64,000 bases of DNA from Rosa chinensis (GCF_002994745.2 NC_037092.1:21663001-21727000); one strand, 5' to 3'; shown: positions 10,402-22,261, numbered from the stretch's first letter. Translations and numbers: made by a program. The notes: generated by a model from the sequence alone, not told the origin.

Positions 10402-11418
10402 GAGCAAGTTCACCCGTAGTCAAGAAATGTCAAGGTCGAAAAGTCAAGAATTCGACCAGTCAAGTTACTGTTCACTGCCACTGGACATGGGTTTCCACCC
10501 GTTTTTTATCTTGACCTGTCAAGACTGTTTATTTTTCACTGTTCATCGATTTTTTCTTACATAAATGAAAAACTAGGAATAAGTACAATACAACGTTATT
10601 TAGTTGTTGTACGAGAAATTCGGTTTCTAATCGATTTTTATTTTCGAAACAAACGTTATTTAAGGAGTCGTGAAAATTGACTTTTTATACGTTCTGAATT
10701 TGGGAAAACTTTCTTCATGAAAGTTGTAGAGCTCGTCGATACGATCTCATGCATATATGGAACGCAATATTCGGAGTTCTTATGAATTTATTATGAATTT
10801 TTGAAATCTGAAAATTTTCTATAAATAGCAAAAAAAAATTCTGTTTTGTTTCAAAGGACGAAATTTTTTCTTTTTTTCATTTCCCCCCTCCGGTTCTCTC
10901 TCTCTCTCTCTCTCGCCTCCAGACCTGGCGGGTTTCGTCCGACCCGACCCGCCTGTTTCTCCCTCCTCCGACATCCTCCGTCCAAGGACCCGGCTCCCCC
11001 GAGGTCGTCTCACCTCGTCCGGCCTCTCCGTGGAGTCAGCAGGCCCAGACGCTGCCCCCAGGCAGAGATCGAAGCAACCCAGGCGGAGCAAATCGTCCTC
11101 CGGTGACTGGGCTTCAGTTTCTGCTTGCTGCGGCGCCACGCGTCAGCTTCTCCTGCTTCAGTCTCTTCATCAGCGCGTCTGTTTCTCTTCTCTCTCCGCA
11201 GACGTCACCCACGTTTGGGTGTGAGCCGAGCTGGCACAGGCCTTGGCTGGGTCAAGGAAAATGTCATCCTCTTGCCTTTTTTCTTGACTTCGGTCAAGAA
11301 AATTCATCCTTTGCTCGGTCAAGCTTGTGTTGGTGGAAGAGAGATTTTGGGGTTGGCCGGTCACCACCTCACCAAATCCATGCTTTGCCCGGTTAAAGAG
11401 AAACCGGTGGACTTGCTC
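10402..11418. mobile_element. Tourist-like (PIF/Harbinger-type) element, 1017 bp
   Basis: Flanked by TTA on both sides (10399-10401 and 11419-11421). Termini are inverted: GAGCAAGTTCACC on the left and GAGCAAGTCCACC, read from the right end. A 3-bp TTA duplication with such termini fits PIF/Harbinger-derived MITEs. The interior shares GTCAAG-rich subterminal motifs with the 509-bp member at 42675-43183. It also has a GC- and CT-rich block (10880-11230) whose open frames on both strands look compositional rather than coding. No transposase is present. Confidence 0.82.
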
Positions 11419-11421
11419 TTA

Positions 11422-12349
11422 ATTATCTTCTTTTTGTTTAAAAAAAAAATTGTTTTTGCTACAAAGAGAAAAACAAATGCAATTTCTGGCCACCCATTCT
11501 CCAATACTGCATGTTATGACTTGAATAGACTTTTAGAAGAAACATTGAATTTTGTTCAACGATCGTACAAAACTCTCTATCACTCCGAACGGACTACTAT
11601 TCATATTGTCAATAAAAGTAGGATCGATTCAATGTCTTCAACGTTCAACTAGCTATATGGCATCTTTAAAAGTTTTGGTCAATAGAGAACCAGTCCCAAT
11701 GTCCCATTGGAAGTCGCTGTGCAAAATAATGCAACTCGCACAGAAGCATCTCGTGGGATTTTTTACGAGGTCCTAATTTTGAAGCTGATGACATTGTACG
11801 CAACTTTGCTTGCTTGTGACATCACATTTTGATAATTGTTTGACATCAGACTGTAAATTATTTTGGCATATATAGCATGGTTGAAGAACAGCATATCTTA
11901 TCGTACTTGGAGAGGTATTGGGTCGTCTCACTCTTTTGCCTAGCTAGTTACGTAGGTTAACTTGTTGAGAATGTGAAGTGCATATATGAGAAATATAACA
12001 TTACCTTACGTAAATAAAGGGTTGGTATGGGCTTGTCCATTCGCATGCAGTAGGTTATGGGGTGGCGCTCAAGTTACTTTATAGTGATGTTCTAGGAGGT
12101 TAGCTTGCGTGTGAATCTCCAATGGGCACATATGTTTTATGTGATCTGATCTAAGTTAGCTTCATGTTTGGTTTCAAATTCATCACATGTGTACGTGTTG
12201 CGAATGTGAAGTGTTTTTCTTTTTAAAAAAAACAAAACAAACTCAAGATTTTCTAAGTGTCTCAATCTATCCACATGTTACGAATTAATTTTGAACGGAC
12301 GCTATGATTGATTTCACGTTGCTAGATTTGAGAAGAATGATGTAGCCTC
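11422..12349. other. Intergenic, nothing recognised
   Basis: AT-rich spacer between the Tourist-like element and the small TRIM. Frames such as 11422-11652 have no recognisable domain. Confidence 0.5.
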
Positions 12350-12701
12350 TCTTGAGATTATTCATCTCATATGGGAACAATAAAATCTTGCCTATGAGTT
12401 TATAAGGGTTTGGATCACTCCATCCATTGCTAATCGGTTTTGGATGTAAACACCAGATTACTTTATCATGATATCAGAGTCGGGTTATTCCACGTGTGCA
12501 TGCCTCACAGTCACACAGGTTCCACGTCACCCAATGTTGTCCACGTGTATGACTTGAAAATTCACCAAACGTGCGGAAGCGTGTTGAGATTATACATCCC
12601 ACATGGGAAAATGAGACCTTGCGTATATGTTTATAAGGGTTTGGGCCACTCCATCTATTGCCAATTGATTTTGAATGTGAACTCTCCAAATTACTTTATT
12701 A
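12350..12701 (+). mobile_element. Tiny TRIM-like LTR retroelement (about 352 bp)
   Basis: Two direct repeats of about 119 and 120 bp, 12350-12468 and 12582-12701, share ttgagattat, tttataagggtttgg, cactccat and ttactttat. Directly after the first repeat comes TGATATCAGAGTCGG, a decayed version of the iMet primer-binding site TGGTATCAGAGC. A purine-rich tract (gtgcggaagcg) precedes the second repeat. Flanking GCCTC and ACCTC are a 4-of-5 target-site match. An internal region of about 113 bp with no coding capacity fits a terminal-repeat retrotransposon in miniature. A TATA-like tttataagg lies in each LTR. Confidence 0.72.
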
Positions 12702-12789
12702 ACCTCGAATGGTAAGCAAATGATAAAAGTTCCTCCTAATGGCTCAGCAGAAAAAAGAAAAAAGAAAAAAGTGTCCTCCTTATTACTGT

Positions 12790-13250
12790 GGCTGAACCTC
12801 TGCTTGCAGATCGTCTAAAAAACTGCATTCTGTAGTGTTAGGCAACTAGCTAGCTGACTTCTTCGCGGTAGGCGGCTAGCTGGGATTCTGAAGTGGTCCT
12901 CATAAGTAGAGATGCAAGGAACTCTATCTATCATTTCGCCCAGATTGATTCGATCATCATCGATCTTTCTAAAAATAGGAGACTTTTCTGTTCAAAGACT
13001 TTTCTGTTCAAAGACTTTTCTGTTCAATGCAAGAAATCATGTTCATGCATTGGCCTCTGCTGGATGTTCGATCTTCGGGAGATTCACAGACTAATTGTTT
13101 CCTTGACAGTTGCTTTAGAAATTAATGCAACTTGTCCACAAGATTAATTATTTTGTATCAACAGGAGATTCACACGCATGATGCATGCATGTGTTAGATA
13201 CTTTTTCGTCACATCTTGAATCCTAAATGACGCTTTCAATTCTTCGTACT
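12790..13250. repeat. Dispersed repeat family, copy B, with a 3 x 16-bp microrepeat
   Basis: A diverged relative of copies A and C. It shares agctgacttcttc, the order of ggtcctc..ataagtagagatg..aactc..tcgcccagat, gagacttttc and the gatgttcgatctt-like block. Within it, the 16-bp unit gacttttctgttcaaa is repeated three times at 12981-13028, where the other copies have a single gagacttttccttt. Confidence 0.65.
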
Positions 13251-13413
13251 ACTTTTTTTTTTATTCTTCATTAATTACCTTTAGAGAATGAATATCAAAT
13301 AATTGAATATATTGGAAAAATGCTGATTTTCTATGACAATATATGTCTAATTATTATCAAAGCTCGATAAATCATTTAATTTTTATATATAGGTGCATGA
13401 AGATATATACAAT

Positions 13414-13575
13414 AGTCAAATAGAACAAAGGAACAAGAGATTGAGATTTTCAGATTCTGAACGGAGTATATATACAAGATACATCAAGACCTATTAGGAA
13501 ACTAATTACAACAGAATAATCCTAATAATACTCAATATTCACAATCCTAATTACATGGCATGACTAATGCCAACA
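13414..13575 (-). repeat. Copia-A 3' LTR
   Basis: 162 bp. On the minus strand it starts TGTTGGCATTAGTCATGCC and ends CTATTTGACT. It lacks about 16 bp present in the other LTR (near 31535-31560). The adjacent minus-strand polypurine tract TTGAGGGGAAG lies at 13576-13586. The insertion duplicate ACAAT immediately precedes it on the plus strand. Confidence 0.92.
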
Positions 13576-13582
13576 CTTCCCC

Positions 13583-14332
13583 TCAAGTTGGTGCATACAG
13601 ATCACGGATGCCCAACTTGTCAAGTGAGTCATAGAAGACTTTACTCGAGAGAGCCTTTGTAAGAATATCTGCCAACTGTTCTTCAGTAGGAACGAAGGGA
13701 AACATAATTATCTGTCCATCCAGCTTCTCTTTAATGAAGTGTCGATCTACCTCCACATGCTTCGTGTGATCATGCTGAACAGGATTGTGAGCAATTTCAA
13801 TTGCAGCCTTATTATCACAATAAAGCGGCATAGCCTTTTTCTGCCTGAACCTCAAATCCCTTAACAAATTTCTCAACCACAACATCTCACAAAGTCCTCG
13901 GGCCATTCCTCTATACTCTGCTTCTGCACTAGAACGAGCCACCACCTTCTGTTTCTTGCTCTTCCAAGTAACCAAGCTACCTCCCACAAATGTGAAGTAG
14001 CCCGAAGTAGACTTGCGATCTGTAATATTACCTGCCCAGTCCGCATCTGTGTACCCGGAAACATCCAAGTGACTGTGTTTTGAAAATAGTAATCCCTTCC
14101 TTGGAGCAGACTTTAAATACCTCAAAATACGAAATACAGCATCCATATGAGTCTTACTGGGATTATGTATAAACTGACTCACCACACTAACTGCATAGGC
14201 TAAATCTGGTCTAGTGTGGGATAATTAAATCAACCGGCCAACTAACCTCTAGTATCTTGCTTTATTCGTAGGTACTTGATCCAAGTACTCTGCTAACAGA
14301 TGGTTTTGCTCAATAGGAGTATCAACAGGTTG
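13583..14332 (-). pseudogene. Copia-A RNase H domain and end of RT
   Basis: The minus-strand frame 14185-13583 encodes the copia RT connection and RNase H. It contains VSQFIHNPSKTHMDAVFRIL and RYLKSAPRKG, YTDADWAGNITDRKSTSGY (RNase H metal-binding aspartates), SSAEAEYRGMA (catalytic E), YCDNKAAIEIAHNPV (catalytic D) and HIEVD-type KHVEVDRHFIKEKL. It ends at TEEQLADILTKAL and a stop at 13583. Upstream, 14186-14332, similarity continues but with stops. The polypeptide is the C-terminal end of the gag-pol polyprotein and is separated from the RT core by the solo LTR at 14338-15831. Confidence 0.9.
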
Positions 14333-14337
14333 ACAGT

Positions 14338-15831
14338 TGATAGCTAAATTTAAAGCTATTGATTTTCCTTATTCTCCTGCAAATATGTCGATTGTAATAT
14401 AGGGAAATAAGGGTCTCCCGCAGAGGATTAAGTTAAACTAATTGCTTCGACAAAAGTCACAAAACGTGACTGTAGTTCCTATTGAACAGCAGTCAAAAAA
14501 CAAACTAAGAATCTAACCAAAACAACCCAGAAAAATATGAAAATTTACAGAGACATACTAAACACACAAAGCGTCCAGCACCAAAAATTTGGTGAATTTT
14601 GGAGCTGATTTTCTATGGGAATAAAATACAGAAAAACAGGGAACAAAAAGAAAAAAGAAACTGATCGAACAGATTTAAGATTGGTTGATATCAAGATGAT
14701 GAAACTAGCTAGGAAGGAAGTATCCACCCCAACAATCACACACAACACACTTTGTCCAATTTACTACCAATTAGCTTAGTTGAAGACGCTCAGATTGGCT
14801 CGGTACGCTTGAACACAACCTATTACTCTTTCTTACTTTGTACGCTAGGCAAGAAGTGCTCTACACCTAGACTATTCCCAAGCAATGCAACCTAAAGGTA
14901 CGTTTATTAGATTAAACATGCAGAGATCATTAAGTTTGAATAGAGTTTGAGAAATCACTAGGCATTGCGAATAACTTAGATCCTCGCTAAATCTAGGGTT
15001 TTGTTTACTTCCTAGTGAAAACTATCAATTACTTCTCTAGACAATTTGAGGAATCCACTTATTGATCTAGGCATCAAACATTCAAAGTATTAGAACCCTA
15101 GCCTGCATACTAAGTAGGCCTCTAAAGCACACAAACATAGAATTCATCAATGAGAAATCGGTAAACAAAACCTCAACTTTATTAATTGGAAAACAAATTG
15201 AATGTCAAAGCATGTTATGGATCATGTCTAGGGGCTTCAACTGCCCCCTAACTACTGAAAATTTAGTTACACATAATGGGAATAAAAAACACAAAGGAGT
15301 TCGTGGAGAAAGAAGACAACAAAAATCAGAAAATTGGAAAATACGGATCAGCGATCGATCGTTTATGGTGTGGTTCTGCAGTCTTGCTTTTCCTCCAGCT
15401 CTGGTGCGTCTATGCTTCTTCGTATGTGTGATCGTCCATTTCTTGAACGTCCAAGGAGAGATTTTATTCAGTTTGTAACTCTTTCCTTCTTTCCTTTTGG
15501 GACTCTAACTCCTTGGCTTCAACGGTAAGCCCCTTAGTTATGTTCTAATTGATTTAGGATTCATTGACATCCTTCTATCCAATAGGAGTAGCCAAGAGAA
15601 TTAATTGTTGAATATCTTTTCCTTCATATTGCCTTAAGCTTGCTTGATTCATCAAGAGTCCACAATTCTCCATCAATTGCACATATCTCCTTCCTTTTGC
15701 TCTTATTTCTTTCCTTACTTCGGAAAACCTAATAAACATAAAAACAACTAAATTAACCAGAAAATAAGATAAACTAACAAAGTAAATATGGGAATTAACA
15801 ACATTATTATCGCATAATTATTCTCCTATCA
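14338..15831 (-). mobile_element. Solo LTR (Ty3/gypsy-like), 1494 bp
   Basis: The segment begins TGATAGCTAAAT and ends TTATTCTCCTATCA, so it has TG..CA ends. It is flanked by a perfect ACAGT duplication (14333-14337 and 15832-15836). It interrupts the Copia-A pol gene. Read on the minus strand the 3' part contains CTCTGCGGGAGACCCTTA, like the conserved tcctcgtgggttcga-type motif near the ends of many plant gypsy LTRs. No internal gag-pol is present, which fits loss of the element body by LTR-LTR recombination. Confidence 0.82.
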
Positions 15832-15836
15832 ACAGT

Positions 15837-16541
15837 CAAGCATACCTGTTTCTGCTAGCAAGTCGAGAACATACTTCCTCTGACTCAACAAAATACAATC
15901 CTTCCCACGAGCAACTTCAATTCCTAAGAAATATTTCAAATTACCCAAATCTTTCATCTCAAATTCTAAAGATAACTGACCTTGTAACCTTTGAATCTCC
16001 TTAAAGTCATCACCTGTCACAACCATGTCATCAACATAAATAATCAAGGCAGTCACTTTACCACACCAATGTTTAAGGAACAAGGTGTGATCTGAATTGC
16101 TTTGTCGGTACCCAATTTTCTTCATGAACTTGGTGAACCTGCCAAACCAAGCTCTGGGAGACTGCTTCAGACCATAAAGAGATTTTTTCAATCTACACAC
16201 CACCTGCTCTCCAGTAGAAGTACCATATCCAGGAGGAAAATCCATATAAACCTCTTCATGCAGATCACCATGCAAGAATGCATTCTTAACATCAAACTGT
16301 TGTAAAGGCCAATCAAGATTAGCAGCTAACAAAAAAGTACCCGAATTGTGTTAATTTTGGCCACTGGTGCAAATATCTCATCATAATCCACTTCATACTT
16401 CTGAGTATAGCCTTTAGCCACTAGTCTTGCCTTGTACCTGTCCACCGATCCATGCCATTTAAATTGTGTTTCACGGTATACACCCACCGACAACCAATTG
16501 TCTTCTTCCTGGGTGATAATGATACTAGCTCCCACGTACAA
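15837..16541 (-). pseudogene. Copia-A reverse transcriptase core
   Basis: The minus-strand frame 16332-15829 carries QFDVKNAFLHGDLHEEVYM, KKSLYGLKQSPRAW and the catalytic LIIYVDDMVVTGDD, then FEMKDLGNLKYFLGIEVA, all hallmarks of Ty1/copia RT. The preceding N-terminal RT block ([33 protein letters not shown]) lies in the frame 16541-16326. It is joined by a frameshift at about 16330, and a second shift at about 16460 separates it from the integrase-RT linker. The right end of the insert at 15831 truncates the frame. The active-site aspartates are intact, but the frame is not. Confidence 0.93.
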
Positions 16542-18219
16542 TTCTTCTCAAGAGCATCCATTTCGACTGTCATTGCTTGCATCCACTTCTCATCCCTCAT
16601 TCCATCCTGCACTTTACTAGGGAGAGACACAGAAGATAATTGATTCACAAAGGCTACATACGGTTTAGACAGCCTATGGATCGACACATAATTAGCTACG
16701 AGGTATTTAGCTTTTGCACTTAGAGTAGGTGCATAGTGCTTCGGGGGTTGACCACGGGTGGAACGACTAGGCAGAATTTTGGTGGGAACAATATTTGACA
16801 CAGAAGAAGGAACACTAGCTAACACATAAGGAGTATTAGATAAAGAAGGATTACAACATACCTCGGGTGATGATTGAGTAGGTGAGACCACTGAAGGAGA
16901 GGGAGAGACAGAAGAACTGTTCAAAACGGCATTGGCGACATCAGGAATTTCATTAGAAACAGAATCGGGAACTTCCTTTCCAGCCGACCGGTCAGATTGA
17001 TCCGGTAGACTGGTCAGTAGCTGACTACCCAAATTCTCTTCTCCATTTGGTGGGCTGCTATCCTCTTTTCCAAGTTCCGTCCCCAAACACTCCAGCCTTG
17101 AGAACTCCGATGCCAGTCTCCCATCTTGCCCACTAAAAAAATATTCATAATAACAAGACTTCTCCCCCTGACGAGGAGTCACAGGAGGCAAAAAATAACA
17201 TGCATCTTCACTGAACGTAACATCCATGGTGACATAAAACTTCTGGGATTGAGGATGATAACATTTGTAACCTTTCTGATGAGAACCATACCCCAAAAAC
17301 ACACACTTAAGGGCTCTAGCATCCAACTTTGACATCTGATTCTTATATAGATGAACATAAGCAATACATCCAAAGACACGAGCAGGAAGAGTTTTAGAAG
17401 ATGGAATAGAAACATAGTTAGACAGGACCTCAAGTGGGACACGACCTTGAAGAGGGACAGATGGAAGTCGATTGATTGGATGAGAGCACACAATACGGCC
17501 TCTCCCCAAAGATACTTAGTCATGTTAGCACTAAGTAGAAGAGACCGAGCCATGTCCAGAAGATGACGATTTTTCCGTTCAGACACCCCATTTTGCTTAG
17601 GTGTCTGTGGGCATGAAGTTTGATGTATTATGCCATGGTGTTGGAAATATTCATGAAAAGAATGATTGACAAACTCACCCCCATTATCAAAACGAAAGAC
17701 CTTAATATGAGCATCATATTGAGTACAAACAAGTTTATGGAATGCTGTAAAAGCTGAGAAAACAGAATGTTTGGACTTAAGTAAAACCACCCAAGATAAC
17801 TGAGTAAAGTCATCAATGAATAACACAAAATATCGCATTCCAGAAAGGGTAGAATATTTAGAAGGACCCCATACATCATGAATTAACTCAAAAGGCATAG
17901 TACTAGAATGAAAACTCGAAGGATAACTAGACCTATGACTCTTAGCCAAAGCACAAGTTTCACAATGCAGGCTAGACTCACTAACTCCCAGAAACAATGA
18001 AGGCATGGACTTCTTCATAACTCCAAAAGATGGATGACCCAAACGCCTATGCCACAACCGCAGCTCACTCAATCTGTCAGAATTCAATGTCACGGCCAAA
18101 GGCTGTTCCGGTGCTTGTATTGGCTCTGCGTACATGCAATCCAAGTGAAACAGTCTCCCCCTCAGGTCTCCCTTGCCCATGATCACCCTGGTGCACAGAT
18201 TCTGAAAAACAACATACAT
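16462..18219 (-). pseudogene. Copia-A integrase and linker, frameshifted
   Basis: The frame 18219-17179 contains the pre-integrase zinc block LWHRRLGHPSFGVM..CETCALAKSHRSS and the integrase core. The DDE residues lie in LIHDVWGP, VFRFDNGGEF and the following E, and TPKQNGVSERKNRHLL is present. A frameshift at about 17500 moves the coding frame to 17509-16421, which continues INRLPSVPLQGRVPLEVL, FGCIAYVHLYKNQMSKLDAR and KCVFLGYGSHQKGYKCYHP, then a low-complexity linker and the start of RT ([20 protein letters not shown]). The protein would act in cDNA integration; here it is inactive. Confidence 0.93.
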
Positions 18220-18237
18220 TGGATAAAAGGTTACAGA

Positions 18238-18953
18238 TCATTTATTTTGTGACCCCAACTGGGATACAGACAAAAGATGATGAGACAATGAGTGTGCATA
18301 AAGCACAGCATGCAATACAATGGATGGTGTAGCCTGAACAAACCCAATACCTAAGACTGGAAAAGACGCACCATTCGCATTAGAAACATGGGATATAGAA
18401 GGGGATGACATAGACATAAAGAATGACTTATCATAGGTCATATAGTCAAACGCACCAGAATCAATTATCCATGTATCACTACCAGTAAAGTCAGAAACAT
18501 GTAAAGCAACACCAATTTTACCTCGAGTTTCCTTAGTCAAGGAAACATTACCCTGTGAAGGATCTTGCCCTGCAATGCCGTAGAAGTTAGGTTCTGGCAC
18601 CAATTGGACTGCCGCTTTGCCTCTTTGACCACCACCACGTCCTCCACTTCCTCTAGTATTATTGCCTCCTCTCCAACCAGAGTTGTTGTAATTAAACCTT
18701 CGCAGCTTAGGACATTGATTCTTGAAATGGCCAACTTCCTTGCAATAGTTGCACGCCATTTGGTTATAATTCTCATTCTACTGATATCCCTAATTTCGTG
18801 GTTGATACTGACTCTAAAATGGAACTAGGGTAGAATTCCCAATCTGATTGAGGTTGAGGTGGAGGTGTAGCATGGATTGCTAAACCAGAAATTTCAGTAT
18901 GAAGGTTCTGAGCGGCAACCTTATTACGTTCATCTCTTCGGATATAGGCAAAA
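18238..18953 (-). pseudogene. Copia-A gag C-terminus, CCHC knuckle and protease
   Basis: On the minus strand, after the CACTA junction, the frame reads AYIRRDERNKVAAQNLHTEI, the gag C-terminal helix. An in-frame stop and a shift follow, then the zinc knuckle CNYCKEVGHFKNQC (CX2CX3GHX4C). A G/R-rich segment comes next, then the aspartic protease WIIDSGAFDYMT; the canonical copia motif is DSGATDHM, so T and H are altered. The frame ends at 18238, and the pre-integrase block begins in a different frame. Confidence 0.88.
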
Positions 18954-20185
18954 CACTACAAGAGAAAATAGCAAAAGCGAGGAATTTTATTGTGACAACC
19001 CAAAATTAGTCGCAAAAGCTTGGCAAATACGAGGAAATTTCAGTTGTCGCACATGATCCCATCGGTGACAACCAATTTGTCGCATAAAGTAGGAATTTGC
19101 AAGAAATTGACAGTTGTCGCCCATATGACATTATGCGACACCCAATTCCTCGCAAAATGTTAATTAGGCTACAATTTCTACCAATTGTCAGTTAATGTTT
19201 CCGTAACAACTTTAACTTCCTCACAAAATATTAATTAGGCGACGATTTCTGTGAATTGTTGCTTAATGTTTATGTGACAACTAGATTTCTGTCACTGAAG
19301 ACTGATTTAGTGACCACTTATGTGAGTTGTCAGTTAATAATTATGTGACAACCTTACCTTCCTTGCTGAAAATCAATTTGGCGACAACTTTATCGGGTTG
19401 TTGCTTAATATTTATGTAACAATTTGAATTTCCTCGCTGAAAATTAATCTGGCGACAACTTTATCGGGTTGTCGCTTAATGTTTATGTGACAATTTGAAT
19501 TTTCTCGCTGAAAATCAATTTCGTGACAACTTTATCGAGATGTCGCTTAATGTTTATGTGACAATTTGAATTTCCTCATTGAAAATTAATTTGGCGATAA
19601 AGTTGTCGCTTAATGTTTATGTGACAATTTCAATTTCCTCATTGAAAACTAATTTGGGTAAGGCAACTTCTACTAGTTGTCGGTTAATGTTTATGTGACA
19701 ACTTCAATTTTCTCGTAAAAGACCAATTAAGCGACAACTTTTACAGGTTGTCGATTGATGACCATGTGACAACCTGAACTTCCTCACTGAAAACCAATTA
19801 GGCGACAACTCGAGTTGTCGGTTAATGTTAATGTGACAACTTTAATTTTCTGGCAAAAAGCCAATTAGGCGACTAGCCCAACGGGTTGTCGCTTAATATT
19901 TATGTGACAACTTGAAATTCATCGCTAAAAACCAATTAGGCGACGACTTCTATCAGTGGTCGATTAATGTTTATATGACAACTTTAATTTTCTTGCAAAC
20001 GACCAATTAAGTGACGACTTGTACATGTTGTCGCTTAATGTTTGTGTGACAACCTGAACTCTCTCATTGATAACTAATTAAATGATAACTTGTACGAGTT
20101 GTCAGTTAATGTCTATGTGACAACTATAATTTTCTCTCAAAAGCCCAAATAGGCGACAACTTCTATAAGATGTTGCTTAATGATT
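18954..20185. repeat. Left subterminal repeat array of the outer CACTA
   Basis: About twenty degenerate units of 55-60 bp contain GCGACAACTT, GTTGTCGCTTAATGTTTATG and TGTGACAACTTGAATTTCCTCGC. Alternating orientations of the TTGTCGC core give many potential hairpins. In CACTA elements such subterminal repeats are the binding sites of the TNPA-type protein; binding here is inferred from position and pattern. Confidence 0.88.
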
Positions 20186-20186
20186 A

Positions 20187-20487
20187 TGTGGCTGATTTGG
20201 GTAAGGCGAAATCCCTTTAAGGAGAATCTGGATGAGATGAAACCTCTCAAAGCGGATTTGGGTGAGGCAAAATCTCCTCAAGGCGAATCTGGGTGAGGTG
20301 AAACCTCTCAAGGTAGATTTGGGTAAGGCAAAATTCCTGCAAGGTGAACCTGTGTGAGGAGAGATCCTCTCAAGACGAATATGGGTGAGGGGTACTCATC
20401 ACCTCAAGTGAAATCTGGGTGAAGAGAATTCCTCTTGAGGGGAATCTTGATAAGGAGAAATCCCTTCAAGACGAATCTGAGTGAGGG
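20187..20487. repeat. Tandem minisatellite, unit about 30-35 bp
   Basis: Roughly eight to nine imperfect copies of a unit like cgaatctgggtgaggtgaaa + cctctcaagg run through the segment. It lies directly inside the left subterminal array. No coding frame is maintained through it. Confidence 0.8.
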
Positions 20488-20905
20488 TGCATGGAAAATG
20501 GTGCAAACCCGCACAGTGTTCAGTATACAGGTGCATGGCAAATGATATTCGATGGTCCGTCAAACGGATTGAGCAACACCACACCACACAAGATAGTGGA
20601 GTGTTATGATGGTTGGGTCCCATAATGGTGAACCTTGCACCTTTTGTTGGAGTCTAGTTAGTATGGTTCAATTACATTTTCAAAAAAAATACAGTACAAT
20701 TCTTTTTAAATGTCAATGGTATAATTTTGATCCCAAAAAGATGAAGTTAACTACCATTTGACGTCATGGAACGTAAAAAATCAAATTAACCAATGGTACC
20801 AACATGATCCTTAGGTCCTAGCAAAACAAGCCCATAAGGTGTTTTATCTGGTGACCTGAAATTAGGACATCCTTGGAAAATTATCCAAAAGATTCAATAT
20901 AGACA
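20488..20905. other. Outer CACTA interior, no gene seen
   Basis: Non-coding interior of the outer CACTA. No domain is recognised in any frame. Confidence 0.5.
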
Positions 20906-21085
20906 TTTGTGGGATGTTCCAGAAAGAGAAGAAGACGAAGATCTTGTAGACCATGACAATGACCTTGGTGACGAGGATGATGACGCTAATGCATGGGAGG
21001 TTCATGTAGAAGATGATGAAACTAGTACATCTTTGGGCAGACATGATGTGGAACATGAAATTATCATCGATAACAATACAAATTA
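20906..21085 (+). pseudogene. Acidic protein fragment inside the outer CACTA
   Basis: The frame from about 20906 encodes LWDVPEREEDEDLVDHDNDL and continues acidic (GDEDDDANAWEVHVEDDET) to a stop at 21085. There is no ATG in context. Acidic, low-complexity stretches occur in CACTA-encoded accessory proteins, but no homologue is recognised. It could equally be a captured host exon. Confidence 0.35.
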
Positions 21086-21426
21086 AAAAAAAAAAACTGC
21101 AGTAGATGATGGTGATTTTATTGACGATGATTCTACTTATCGATGATGGTCTTATGTTAGAGCATAAGAAGCTCCTGATAAAGAAGAATTACTGGGTGAT
21201 AGTGACTGAATTTTTTCGAGGCTTTCCATATTAGTAGATGAGATGAAAAAAGATATTGTTTGGTATTTTCTTAATTATTAGTTTTTTATCAGATAAACAA
21301 CTCAAATACTACAACTAGTCTTTCGTGAGTCGAAGTCACAACCATTTTCTTAATTATTTTGTTTTTTTGTCTTTAAATAAAATCGTCTATTTTTCTTTCT
21401 TTCTTTTTTTAGAAGTAAATCGTCTC

Positions 21427-21467
<41 letters not shown>

Positions 21468-21515
21468 TTATACTTGTTATTCCATAATTATGAAGATATC
21501 AATCTACTTATTGTT

Positions 21516-22261
21516 TTTTTTTTTTTTGAGTAAAAGAGTCAACCCTTTATTGAAATGGTGAAAGATTACATAGTAATAGCGTCAGCTGCAAGAGCAGCTG
21601 CTAAAAAGCTAGGTGCTGAAACATAAAACGCCTCCCTGTAGAGAGATTTGGCATGATCTGCAAGAAGATGAGCCACCTGGTTTGCCTCCCTCCTTGTATG
21701 GATAATTTGCACATTTGGAATCGACCTCAATACCTCACTAATATCATCGTATAGCCTACCCAGTAGTGAAGTATTCGAACTGGAATTAATAGCAGCTTGT
21801 TGTTTCACTAACAACGAATCGGTCTCAATCACAGCCGGCATCATGTTATGGTCCAGAACAAACCTCACAGCTGCTTGGCATGCTAAAATCTCTGCATGCT
21901 CAGCCGACAGCAGATTTCGAAGAGGCATAGCTCCCCCCACCAACATGGAGCTGTTAGAATCTCGGATAACAAAACCTAAGCCTCCCTGCCTTGTAGTGGA
22001 GAGGAAGGCCCCATCAATATTAACCTTGAGTATCCCATCAGAGGGGCGTTGCCACCGTATCACGCTGGCATTCCGACTTATGTTCCCCGCCTTACCGTTG
22101 TGAACACGAAATTCGGCTAACCTTGTGCTAGCTCCTAACGCTACATCAGAAGCCTGAGAGAATTTCTGTTCCCACACTCGCTTATTGCGTTCCTTCCAAA
22201 CACACCACTGCAAATACATAAAATCCTCAAAAACCTGTTGGGATAGATGACTAGCTCATTC
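21516..22261 (-). mobile_element. 5'-truncated LINE with an RNase H domain
   Basis: A minus-strand retroposon. Its poly(A) tail (plus-strand T run from 21514) is flanked by a 14-bp duplication ATCTACTTATTGTT at 21502-21515 and 22262-22275. The single open frame 22219-21566 (217 codons) is the C-terminus of an L1-type ORF2. It contains KVNIDGAFLSTTRQGGLGFV and IRD, AEHAEILACQAAVRFVLDH, VIETDSLLVKQQ and IPNVQIIHTRREANQVAHLL, the RVT_3/RNase H fold with D-E-D residues. It is preceded by the end of the zf-RVT region (WKERNKRVWEQKF). The frame is intact but truncated, so it is a dead insertion of modest age. Confidence 0.93.

Noticed and set aside
10819..11396. Several GC-rich ORFs on both strands
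   Set aside because: They lie inside the Tourist-like element, have no domain, and reflect composition; a captured 5' leader is possible but unsupported.
18960..20180. Regularly spaced repeats reminiscent of a CRISPR-like array
   Set aside because: The genome is eukaryotic, spacers are not unique, units alternate in orientation and the array abuts CACTA ends; these are transposon subterminal repeats.
21430..21465. Possible regulatory TATA cluster
   Set aside because: It is a plain (TA)n microsatellite inside the outer CACTA.
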